Source: Uranotaenia lowii (taxonomy: Eukaryota > Arthropoda > Insecta > Diptera > Culicidae). From it: a stretch of 64,000 nucleotides of DNA. Of the stretch, positions 22,201-31,671 are shown piece by piece. The first letter of the stretch is position 1. Every line of letters begins with the position of its first letter. The notes under the pieces were generated by a model that worked only from the letters and a program-made list of their open reading frames with translations, was not told the origin of the DNA and did no database searches. The position numbers and the translations under genes were made by a program. The stretch is taken from the NCBI RefSeq assembly GCF_029784155.1, contig NC_073692.1, positions 233,882,503-233,946,502 on the forward strand. The letters are read 5' to 3'.

Positions 22201-25200
22201 TTTAGCAGTACATTTGCGCACCGGTAAGTGCTAAACTGGTTTCCATTTTAGCCACTAGTGACGCTCCGATAGGTGTTGTTGTTTTTTGATGCTATTTCCT
22301 TTTGTTAGCATCTGTCAAATCAGGAGCTGGTCGGTATTCAAATATGGCTCCTGGCTTGCTTTTTCAATACCGAGGAGCAAGTGTCAAAATTTAGTGTTAT
22401 TATAGCTTTGACACCTGACCGCTGCTGATACTCTTAAACATCGTGATTGTAATATTCCTATCGATTTAGCGCAAAGTTTAAAAAAAGAAAGAATGAAAAG
22501 GGAATGTTATTAGAATCATAAACTTTAAGGTCAAGAATTCGTAATAAATGACTAATTTATTATGAATACATAAATAACTAAAAATACATTGATTTACGAC
22601 ACTCGCCATAAAATCTGCCTGCACAGATTTTAGACTTTTGCATTGCAAATTTCCGCCAACACTTAACGAGAAAGCAAACAAACACACATTCTTAATCAAA
22701 CATTTGCGCCTTTTAGTTTCTTTAAATCAAACTCCATAAATTTTATTTCATCTTTGTCTTTATTTCGAGTTTTTAACAACGATCCGTTACCTAGAATATG
22801 TCATACAAAACGGCAAATCAAAATAAGCGGAAGCTTAATACAAATTTTAAAAGCTTAGCTAAGAGACGAAAATTAAATATAGATTAAGTAATAAAAAAAA
22901 TTTAAATTCAAAAATGATTATTATTAATTTTTCCTAGTTATATTTAACCCTTCGTTTCATAAAGTAACAAATATGCAACAATTAATGTATGGAAAAAGCG
23001 AAAAATCGTATTTTATTTTAATTTTTTTTTTAATGTACACATCATTTCTAACTGTTTAAACCGATTTTTAAGGAAAAATAAAAAAATCATGAAATGAAGG
23101 GTTAAACAGCTTTTTGTGTTTTGGAATATCATTTGTTTTGCAATAGTAAAAAATAATAAAAACGTTTCATTTCAAAACCAATATACATGCCAATACCAAT
23201 ATAATTTCGTCACATTCCATGGCGGGAACAGAATTTTTCCTTCTTGGTAATAACAAATGACATGATGCTTAATGTACACCCAGTATTTATTTCAGTACAA
23301 TTGGTTTAAATTTGAAAGAAAAAACAATTCTGTTGCATACATTTGTCTCAATTAATAAAAAAAATCAATCTGTGCCCTTTCAAAATGTTAATCTGGAGTT
23401 GTCAAAATGCTGATCAGGGATGCCGTCCGAACATATTTTCATCACTTTTTTTGTTCAGTTTAGGAACACATAAAAAAATAAATTCCGCTCATTCCGCTCC
23501 GCTCCGCAAATGAATTCAAAATTCGCACCACCAGCCTTTACTTCTATCATGTTTTTCAGAAGATATGTCACAAGTCTCTCAGGCATGATTCCAAGTCCAT
23601 AATCAGAAAACATGGATATTAGTTGTTAGCTTTTTGTTTTTTGGAGCACTGGCATTTCTGAAACGCTTTGTTAAAATTGATTTTTTTAATCAATTCATTA
23701 ATTATAAACATTCAAGAGAGATTATTGTCACGTTATTGCTGGATAAAAGCTCGGTATAATGTCCTTCGACCTAAGATCTGGATTTGATAAATGATCTAAC
23801 AAACTTTATAGTTTGATAATGATAAACCAATTTGTTTGAAAATGTTCAAATATTATCAAGAAAAATCTAGCATGAGACAATAAAAATACCATCTTTTAAT
23901 ACGAATCGTTTAAAACCCCATTTTTGCCAAATTGAAAAGCGACACCCGTCATCTAGTAAAGAGAAAATAACGATATTTCTACGTAAATTTCGTGATATTT
24001 TTTTCCTTAACTATTATTAGTAAGCAAAATTTTGATAAACAGTTAAGCAGTTGACCGATTGTATTTAAAACATTATCTTAAAAAAACACTTTATGCGCAT
24101 CCAAATCTATTTTTTTGAAACAAAATTTGTTGGTTTACTAAAATTTTTATGGTGCAAGAATAGAAACAAACTATTTCATTTATTATAACTGGCATCCCTG
24201 ATCAAGTCGAGTCGGAATACACGCTATTCACAAGTTAGACGAATTTCTCGAATTAATGCTTCCATTTTGTCCGCTAGAGGATGCTGATGGTGTCGCCTTC
24301 TCATTATATGAAGAAAATAAGTGTGGTGAATATTGTTTCAATTATATTTGATTTAACCTAACCTTCTATCCATCTATAAAAAAATTTCATAATCTTTAGA
24401 TGTCCCTACTAAAAAGGACATCACTTTTCTCCGATAGGACCGATAAATTAAAGTTACATTTTGATTTATTTTATCAGTAAAATTTATATTTTTTTCAATT
24501 TGTGAAAAGAAAATGGCGTTAGAAATCAGTTTCGTTGTTTTAGGTAAATTTGAATTTAAAACCCCCTTTCCCCGCTCCCCATGGGCAGACCTGGTTTAAA
24601 GCTATATCACAGCGATGACAAAAAGCGTGGAAAATATATTTTAAGCTTTTAGAGAAACCACGTCTCCTCAGCGTTAGAAGTTTTTGAAATTTATTTACTT
24701 AAATTCTATTTCTGTGGGTATCTTCGAGAAATTTTCCCACGAAGCGTCGATTTTGTTCTTAAATTTCTTCTTCATAAATTCAGATACAACATTTTTAAAG
24801 CTAATCTAACTTAGAAAATGCGGATTGCTTATTTTGAAGAAAAATTACTCCATTTATCAAGTTTTGGCATGATTTCACTGTGAAATTTCGAAATTAGTCG
24901 TCCCAAACGTCTTTAGTGAACCAAATGATGCTTTTGATTATGAGTCACATTTAGTGGTATGAATAAGGTTTAGCAATTGCTTCGGTAGCTTTTACTTAGC
25001 TCGAAATCAATCAAAGCAAAAGTCCAAAGCATTTGCTTAGTTTGGTATGAATAAACATTTGCTTAGCGGATGTGTACTAAAGTCTTAGAACATAGCTTTT
25101 GCTTCGAAAAATAGAGCAATCCAACTATAGCAGAATCTGAAGTTTTCTAAAGTAAAATGAAAGAAGGCGATCAGAAAATTGAAAAGTACGGTTAAATAGC

Positions 25201-28200
25201 CTTGAAGCCGACGAAGCGAGTGGTGGGTGTGAGAACGATCGGAATTTTTTGGTTAATTTGTGCTCGTTGATGTTTAAAGAAAAATGAATACATATTCGAA
25301 TATTGTCAAACAAGAAATGGCCTAACTTTAATATTTATCATAAGCTCTCCCCTCCGATGTATAAAAAAATAGGCAATAGGCGCGCATTTTAATTTAGATT
25401 TTTTTTCTTAAATCTTAGAATTATATAAAAATGAGAGATCTGTATATGTTTTAAATTATTACAATTTATTTCTTCCTTTGAGCCAATTGGGACTTCTTTC
25501 ACTATAGCCGGATTTTTTTAAAATTTGAATTTACTAATTGATTTGTTTAATTTCATCTTAGACGAATGATTTTATACAACGACAAGAATATGAAAAAAGT
25601 TGGGTTATCACTTCGACTTTTCTTTATCCATGTTGAAAATGCCTTTTTGAATTGTTTTGAAGTGAAATATTGCTTTAAGTTGATAAATTCATAACGTTAT
25701 TAAAGAATTTTTTATTGGAAAAGTCTGCTACCGAGCATACTTAGAAAATAAAGCAATTGCTAGGAGATTTGTCGAGCAATTGCTTCAGATTTGAGCTTTA
25801 TTCATACCAAACTAGCTTGTTCTAAAAGTAAAAGCTCCTGACTGAGAAAACAGCTGTCAAAAAAACTTTATTCATAACAACCGGAGCAATTGCTTTAAGC
25901 GACTGCTCGACTGCTCGATTTAGTTTAGCAAAAGCAATTACTAGGTTTTTTCATACCACCCATTGATTAAAATCCCATGTCGACCATGTCAACATAAGCT
26001 ATTCAAGTGAAACATAGTTGACTAACAGGGAAAATATATCATCTGAATTAAAAAAAATTAAAATATGGTGTTTTTTCTATTAATAATATTTCACTTTTGC
26101 CTTTGAAAAACACAAGATATGCAAAAAAATAACAATCTGAATGACTATTAGGTAAGTTACTGATATGTCAATTCTTTTTGGTTCAGTATGAACAAGCGTT
26201 TTATAACAATCTATTAAAGAAAAAGTCGAAAAAAAAAAATTGGAAAAAAGCTTTGCGGGCCGCACTTTGCTCATCCGCTAATTAAATGAATTTTAATAAT
26301 AAACTAGCTGACCCGGTAAACTTCGTTTAACCCGTTACCTAATAAATCGTTGGAAAATGTTTACAGTTCTATAACTTTTTGTGCTCGTGAATCAGTTTTC
26401 ATTAAAATCGTCTTCAAGTTGTTCGAGTTTTGTCCCGTTTCTAGTTGATTTTGTTTAGGAGCTCCCCTTCCATAAAAAGTGAGATTCTTGAAACTATTAT
26501 ACAAACCATCTCTGACCCGAAAAACCCTCGGATACCAAATTTCACTTCATTACGACCGACCATTCATACGTGATGGTGTTACAAAGAAAACGCCTCCATT
26601 TTTATATAATAAAAAACGAAAACTCCCACTTCTACATAAAATTTACGTAAAAAAATTCATATATCACAAAATAAACATAACGTGTAAGATTTTCCCCAAT
26701 TCTATGATATACGTAAACTCAACGCTTTTTGTAAAATTTTATCCTGCACAGGTCAGGGGATGCTGTAACGGATGAGGTCGAGCGAAGACAGGCAGACATT
26801 GGCATGGCGGGAGTGTACGTCACAATTGAACGGAATCTCAATACGGAAATGTCGGTGGCGCATTCTACTGATTGCGCTTCTTTCGTGACGTTGATGTCGT
26901 CTGCTCTACCAAGGTTCTAAAGCTGTTTGAAATACTATAATTGGGTCAACTACATATAATCACTTTCCAATTTCAGATATCGTGCCATTCTGGGACCCTT
27001 CCAGTGGCCAGTGTGGCTTGCATTGACACTGATCTACTTGGTGGCCATCTTTCCGTTGGCGTTCTCGGACAAGATGAGCCTTCGCCATCTGGTTGGCAAT
27101 TGGTCCGAGATAGAGAACATGTTCTGGTACGTATTCGGAACCTTCACCAACAGTTTGACTTTTACTGGAGAAAATTCTTGGAGCAATACAAAGAAGACTT
27201 CAACTCGTATGTTGATTGGTAAGTTTATGCTTTAAAGTATGGGATTCGATGAAAATGATTTTTTTACATGTTCAAGGTGTTTACTGGGTATTCACGATCA
27301 TCATAACATCATGTTACACCGGATCAATAATTGCGTTTGTGACGATGCCGGTGCTGCCGGATACAATCGACTCGGTAAAGCAGCTGAACGATGGCTTCTT
27401 CCGTTTGGTCACCCTAGATCGGGGTGGTTGGGAGCGATGGTTTACAAATTCTAGCGACAAATCTACGGAAAAACTGGTCAAGAAGCTTCAACTGGTCTCG
27501 ACTCTAGAGGAAGGCATTCGCAATGTAACGGAGGCATTCATCATTTCGTATGCCTTTATTGGCTCCAAAGCCGAACTAGAATATTTGGTTCAATCGAACT
27601 TTTCAGCGGAGTAAGTATTCTCTACCTGTCTGATGTACTTCTCTTAAGTTACTTTTTCAAACTAAAAAGATAAATTTTAAAATATTCTTTGATTAAACTA
27701 TGTTAATGTTTTTAGATTTTTGTTCATTCATTTGTTTCTTTGATCTAAGTCAGCTTTTTATTACATCTTATCAAGGACACGCTTGTCAGCATCATCTACT
27801 GATGAAAGTTCCTTCTAAAGTCAATTATAGTACCACCATCACCATCAGAAGAGGCAACACCTACAAATCAGAAATCTGCCAGAAGTAGTTTAGATTATCG
27901 ATGTTTAAACATGATCGTTGGAACTTTCTGCACATGATGGCGTGTTTGATGTGTCGCCTTGTTTTTTGAAGGGTGAGGTATATTGGTTTTGTTACTATAT
28001 TTGGGTAAATGCTATCTGAAGTTACATAAGGCCATTAGAACAGATATTTACAACAGATTTGTCTTAAATCCTGTTTAAAAGTACAAATTTAGTCAGGCTG
28101 ATACTTCTACCCAGAATATCTGGCAACACTGTTGTTTTACCAGGAACCTAATTTGAGTAGTCTCGCTTAATCGTGTGATGGTGTAAACATTTAATATGTC

Positions 28201-31200
28201 ATCATCATCACTATTCTTTTGTTTGGTAATCATCAGTTACGAATTGATCACCAAAGCATGCGGTGATTGTAATGTTTTGGATTTGCCGACGCAGTAGCAG
28301 ATTTCTTCTGCTGATCCGGAAGAACGTTTCTTCTGAAGGATCCGTAAGTTCAACACAATATTTCGTAAGTGGAGATGGATTGGACACACGCTGCGAAAAG
28401 ATGAGGACGAGATTTGCAGAGAGGCCCTTGAATGGAACCCAGAGGGACATCGAAGAAGAGGCAGAGCCAGAAATTTGAGGCGGCGAAGCCTAGCCGCCGA
28501 ATTACGAACTGTCGACGAGAGTCTTGACTGGGACCAAGTGAAGACGCTGGCTCCGGATCGTCAACAGTGGAGGTCTTTTACCACGGCCCTATGCACAGGA
28601 GGATAGGCGCGGGAGCATTAAATAAGTAAGTCTATCGATGTGATTGACAATTGCGTTCAAAAAAATAAAAACAACTTTATTCAGGCAGCCGGGCAACCAT
28701 CTCAAATAATATGTTTGTTGTTATGTAATTTTGTTTGTTTTTCGATAGTTAAACTTATTTTTCTAAAAAAATGAATACAATTACCCTTGCCGTTGCCGAA
28801 ACTATTTTCCAGGAGGACGGCACTGTTTATGTGGTTTGTAATTCAAATGGAGAAGAAACAATACTACACTTTAACCGTGAATATTACGAGTCTGTTTTGC
28901 AGGCTGGTAAGTAATTGTTATTGCATATGGTAGTATGTTTTAAATTTGATGGGTATTATAAAAAAAATTGATAATATGTATGTTCGTGTCATGGTTTAAA
29001 GTGAACTAGAAAAAGTTTTATTGGAAAACTTTTTCAACCTGGAACCATCATCGATTCAAACTGAAGCTGAGATACCCCCTGCTAGTAAGGAACAATGATG
29101 AATTTATCGACGATGGCAACAGCAACAGCAACAGATTTCATCAATTTCCTTCTAAAGCTTGAAGAGGAATTTCGGGACATAACCATGAAAAGAAAATCTC
29201 TTTTATGGCGTGAAATAAGGGACAGTATGATCGTCAAAGGCCATAACTACAACACAGATAAGTTGAGGTCTAAATGGGCGAACTTTATGAAAACCTACCA
29301 CCTCACTTTGGATACCAGGAGCCGATCCGGGCCTAAGGCTGTTACTTGGACATACTTAAAAGTATTGGATCGATGTTCTCGGAAAGAGTGCCAGGCATAA
29401 TGTTTCCGAGGAAACAATTGGGTCTATATTTTCAGTCACTAACGAAAATATAGAGCCCAGGAATTCGATGCCAGGACCTAGTAGACCATATTCGAAGAGC
29501 GCCGTTTGGAAGTTCAAAATGAAAGCGATTTAAAAATGGCAAAATTAAAAATTGAAGAGGAAAGAAACAGGGAATTGAAGCTTTGGGATGATCTTTGAGG
29601 GCGCAAACTTGCATTAGAAGAAATGAAACTCGGAATACCTAGAACAGACAATCATTTTAAAATCGTGAAATAAATGTTCTTATTCGATTTTTTTTTGTTT
29701 GTGCCCGTCTAAAAATTCTTGCTTTCTCTGCTAGATCCTCAGCATCGATTTGATACTCATTGCTGCCTCCAGAAAATTGATTTTCGTCTGTTGGTGGTGG
29801 TGGAAGAATGAAATCATGTAGGCAACAAGATGTTAAAATGAAAAGCTTCGTATACTCTGAAGCTTCCATACTTCCATAATCTACATCCTTCTCTACTTCA
29901 CTTTCCAAAGCCCAACAGCCTGTTCCGGAACCATCTATTCAGACGAAAATTGTACTCGTACCCTTCAACAGTCAATCTATGATAACTTCTATAAGGGGGT
30001 CATAATAAATGGTTCTAATTTATGTCCGTTATAGCCAATTAAATGCTCATTTGGAGCAAACTTACGTGTAGGTGAGCTAAAATAGCGGTAAACTGGGCTG
30101 TTACGAAAATGCTGATCCAGGAATCCACAAAACACATCCCGATACTTTTTGGTTGAGTCCCAAATGAATTGAACTTGAAGTGTATATGAATGATTTCGAT
30201 CAAGATAGCTGTCATCTTGTTGACCAACAATGTTCACATGGTTTCCATCAATGGCTCTTCACATTCCCGGAAAAAACAGATTCATCTTGAAATCCTTCAC
30301 GAACACTGTACTGAATTTCACCACGTTGTTCTGATACCAGTATAAGCCTCGTCGTCTCTATTATATAACAAGACCAACGCATTTTTGGTGACTGTACAAT
30401 ATCTGACAAGTTTTGGTCTTCGTACCTTCTTCTCCTATGTTTAGAACCCTTTGGATGAATGTGTCTAATTCTAATATCTAATGGACAACCAGATGTTAAA
30501 AATCGACATGACACCTCCATACTTTCTGAAATATTTCCAAATAGAGTAGAAATACTTAATATCATAGTTCGTCAAAATAATTAAAATGATTTCAGAATAG
30601 TTTTAAAAAAATTATTTGTGTCAATTCAAAAGTGATCATTACCCTTAATTTTTCAGATCCTCTAACAAACGGTATTCGTTGCACGTCAGCAAGGAATGCT
30701 TCACCTTGTACGGTGTGTCCTTCGTATTTCCGCGCAACTCCGTCCATAGGGATAAGTTTAACAACGCCTTCCTTTACATGCAAGAAGCTGGAATAATGTC
30801 TAAACTCAACAAGGATGTCTCTTGGTCCCTACAGAAAACTAAAGATGGGAGATATCGCCAGGCTTCGGTTGGCAAAGTTTTGAGGGTTCCAACAGCTGGT
30901 GAAAAAGGCTTAACACTTGCCGATACGGAGGGAATGTTTCTTCTGATGGGAATCGGATATCTGATAGCATTGAGTGTACTGATATCTGAATGGGTCGGTG
31001 GTTGTACGAACAAATGTAAAGAGATAATCAAAACAAGACGAGAGCGGTTGATGAGCCCGTCGAGCTCGATTCCAAGTTCTAACGCTTCGTCGGCCAATCC
31101 AAATTCGCCTCGTCGCAAACCTCGGGCAGCAGACAAGGAATACAATCTACTAGAAAATCTAGACAGCAGTTCAAACGCATTGACACCTCGAGGTGCAGAG

Positions 31201-31671
31201 AACGGAAGCGAATCCGACATTAGTGAAGGTACACGAGAAAAGCGTAGCCTATCGGAAAACCTTCAGTACTTCAGCTCCGGAACACTACAGGAGCTGTATG
31301 ATGGTCCAAATCGACGGCATTCGACTATTGTGTATATGGATGGAAAGATGATGTCCGAAGAAGAGGCGCAACAGTATGCAAGAAACCAAGCCAAGCACAA
31401 ACCACACTCCAGCTTGAGTTCAGTGGTGGAACATGAAGTGACACGCCTGTTCAAATACTTTGATGAACACAAACCAGGGCACGAGGATACTACTGGGCAC
31501 AGTGTCGAAAGTGGAAGCGGCAGGCATGGAACAATGAAAAGAAGAAAGAATCGATCGGTTGAGGTGACAGCGGAGATTAATAAACCGGACGAGGAAGAAA
31601 GAGATGTCTCCAGCAAAACTTCAAGAACCAAAAGTTTAGATGCACCCTTTGGTAGCAAAGTGCTACATTGA
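15131..31671 (+). CDS. Ir21a: Ionotropic receptor Ir21a (cooling receptor)
   Basis: Five coding exons (15131-16206, 26752-26913, 26977-27218, 27277-27610, 30657-31671) join in phase to 2,829 nt, 942 residues plus stop. Order: signal peptide (about 1-27), divergent N-terminal domain, S1 lobe from about residue 293 (FSGHRFTIAAAHQPPF), M1 about 423-443, pore loop near 463-475, M2 about 495-517 (IIITSCYTGSIIAFVT), S2 lobe, M3 about 697-718 (DTEGMFLLMGIGYL), then a charged cytoplasmic tail of about 220 residues. In Drosophila and Anopheles, Ir21a acts with Ir25a and Ir93a in cool-sensing neurons, and in Anopheles it supports heat seeking; that role is family knowledge. Identity rests on remembered Ir21a blocks and on the neighbouring Cda5. 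Intron 1 is 10.5 kb and intron 4 is 3.0 kb, both filled with transposons. Confidence 0.92.
16207..17622 (+). other. Ir21a intron 1, first part
   Basis: AT-rich with no gene. TACCGTCAACTGGGG at about 16349 resembles the tips of the 0.9-kb TA-flanked family, but I found no partner end. Confidence 0.4.
17762..19080 (-). mobile_element. ITmD37E (Tc1/mariner) element, near-complete but inactive
   Basis: 1,319 bp with terminal inverted repeats of about 27 bp starting AAGCATGGATCACTACAAAT, flanked by TA (17760-17761 and 19081-19082). The minus strand carries a transposase in three broken pieces: an N-terminal helix-turn-helix (18683-18892), a central part with the first catalytic Asp (ILMDDETYVKMDFGQ) and second Asp (FSPDLASCHY) ending at 18161, and the C-terminal piece with NPPNYPQFRPIEKFW (17961-18149). 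The expected Asp-37-Glu spacing fits mosquito ITmD37E elements, though frame breaks prevent an exact count. Confidence 0.85.
17961..18892 (-). pseudogene. ITmD37E transposase, frameshifted
   Basis: Reads N to C from 18892 to 17961: paired-like DNA-binding part (SGSKIAKSLKIVKSTVCSVLKR), DDE core with ILMDDETYVKMDF, then FVEKDINPPNYPQFRPIEKF. At least two frame breaks, near 18160 and 18600-18690, and internal stops make it non-functional. Its neighbours are only its own terminal repeats. Confidence 0.85.
19464..20374. mobile_element. 0.9-kb TA-flanked TIR element, copy 2
   Basis: Starts CCGTAAACTGGGGGAACTTT and ends AAGTTCCCCCAGTTTACGG, good inverted repeats with TA on both sides (19462-19463 and 20375-20376). 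Removing it restores LINE coding continuity. Related to 13581-14523, and again inserted in a LINE. Confidence 0.75.
20501..20869 (-). pseudogene. LINE reverse transcriptase C-terminal piece
   Basis: A 122-residue open segment of the Jockey-like RT thumb region. Upstream catalytic motifs lie in other frames at 20880-21400, and the downstream end is displaced by the inserted TIR element. Confidence 0.7.
21741..21856. repeat. Hairpin-bounded segment
   Basis: Arms GATGGTGAAAATGAGCGGGT and its reverse complement enclose about 75 bases. The middle appears inverted in copy A at 17730-17761/19081-19130. Confidence 0.6.
21974..24204. mobile_element. 2.2-kb TIR element nested in copy B
   Basis: Ends TGATCAGAGATGCCAG (21974) and CTGGCATCCCTGATCA (24189-24204) are inverted repeats with one mismatch in 16. 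No target duplication could be read. The interior is AT-rich and non-coding. Confidence 0.45.
24446..24953. other. Ir21a intron 1, unassigned
   Basis: No feature recognised. Confidence 0.3.
24954..25961. mobile_element. 1-kb TIR element rich in GCAATTGC
   Basis: GTGGTATGAATAAGGTTTAG at the left and AGTTTAGCAAAAGCAATTAC...TTTTTTCATACCAC at the right are imperfect inverted repeats. CATACCAAACTA- and GCAATTGC-type motifs recur inside in both orientations. No coding. Confidence 0.5.
26290..26640 (+). mobile_element. RTE/SINE-like retroposon, copy 2
   Basis: Begins CTAGCTGACCCGGTAAACTT, a start widespread among insect retroposon repeats, then TAATAAATCGTTGGAAAATG and the GTTCGAGTTTTGTCCCGTTT block. 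The 3' side has CCCTTCCATAAAAAGT and CCATACGTGATGGTGTTACA-like sequence. Colinear with 52565-52845. It ends about 110 bases before Ir21a exon 2. Confidence 0.5.
26752..26913 (+). CDS. Ir21a: Ir21a exon 2
   Basis: The acceptor TGCACAG ends at 26751. The phase-matched frame encodes ADIGMAGVYVTIER and MSVAHSTDCASFVTL, the end of the S1 lobe. The donor GTTCTA at 26914 is non-optimal but keeps phase 2. Another AG four bases downstream (26755-26756) would shift the frame into a stop. Confidence 0.88.
26977..27218 (+). CDS. Ir21a: Ir21a exon 3 (M1 and pore loop)
   Basis: Encodes RYRAILGPFQWPVWLAL, M1, then SLRHLVGNWSEIENMFWYVF with the pore helix and SWSNTKKTSTRMLIG. Acceptor TTTCAG, donor GTAAGT; intron 2 is 63 bases. 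Confidence 0.92.
27277..27610 (+). CDS. Ir21a: Ir21a exon 4 (M2 and S2)
   Basis: Begins after TTCAAG and encodes M2, the linker PDTIDSVKQL, GGWERWFTNSSD and IGSKAELEYLVQSNFS of the S2 lobe. Donor GTAAGT at 27611, phase 2. Confidence 0.92.
28255..28640 (+). mobile_element. RTE-clade LINE 3' end
   Basis: An open frame from about 28364 to TAG at 28604-28606 encodes RKWRWIGHTLRKDEDEICRE, ALEWNPEGHRRRGRA and later DRQQWRSFTTALC, the C-terminal signature of RTE reverse transcriptases. 5'-truncated; lies in Ir21a intron 4 on the same strand as the host gene. Confidence 0.7.
28771..29400 (+). pseudogene. Harbinger-associated Myb/SANT-like protein
   Basis: The first part (28771-28906, MNTITLAVAETIFQED...) ends at a GTAAGT donor. 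The second part, MMNLSTMATAT... to TAA at 29398-29400, contains LLWREIRDSMIVKGHNYNTD, KLRSKWANFMKTYH and VTWTYLKVLDRC, a trihelix/Myb-like DNA-binding fold used by PIF/Harbinger second proteins. The joining frame between 29000 and 29095 carries stops, so it is probably dead. Confidence 0.6.
29657..30565 (-). pseudogene. PIF/Harbinger transposase, frameshifted
   Basis: N to C: a decayed N-terminal part (30248-30565), the first DDE segment AIDGNHVNIVGQQDD after a frame break at about 30250, NHSYTLQVQFIWDSTKKYRD, then GYNGHKLEPFIMTPL, and the C-terminal FILTSCCLHDFI helix with an acidic patch (29657-29908). Several frame breaks. Confidence 0.65.
30657..31671 (+). CDS. Ir21a: Ir21a exon 5 (end of S2, M3, tail)
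   Basis: The acceptor TTTTTCAG ends at 30656. Encodes SKECFTLYG, LNKDVSW, M3 and a long Ser/Lys/Glu-rich tail with NRRHSTIVYMDGKMMSEEEA. TGA at 31669-31671. The tail is longer than I remember for the fly protein. Confidence 0.92.

Larger units (their letters stand above)
21643..24445. mobile_element. 2.8-kb TIR element (copy B), containing another element
   Basis: Left end ATCGGCCTTATCGGTGAAAA then GTGATGTCCTTTTTAGTAGG; the right end (24350-24445) is the inverted match, with AGTAGGGACATC and CCTATCGG. The inverted ends align over about 80 bases with few differences. No transposase frame. The left half contains a hairpin-bounded segment at 21741-21856 and a second element at 21974-24204. Confidence 0.6.
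28680..30600. mobile_element. Decayed PIF/Harbinger transposon
   Basis: Two convergent pieces typical of this superfamily: a Myb/SANT-like protein gene (+, 28771-29400) and a DDE transposase (-, 29657-30565). Ends were not resolved; no clear TIR or 3-bp target duplication was found. It fills most of Ir21a intron 4. Confidence 0.65.

Noticed and set aside
29989..30565. Separate small host genes in Ir21a intron 4
   Set aside because: The frames are consecutive pieces of one decayed Harbinger transposase.
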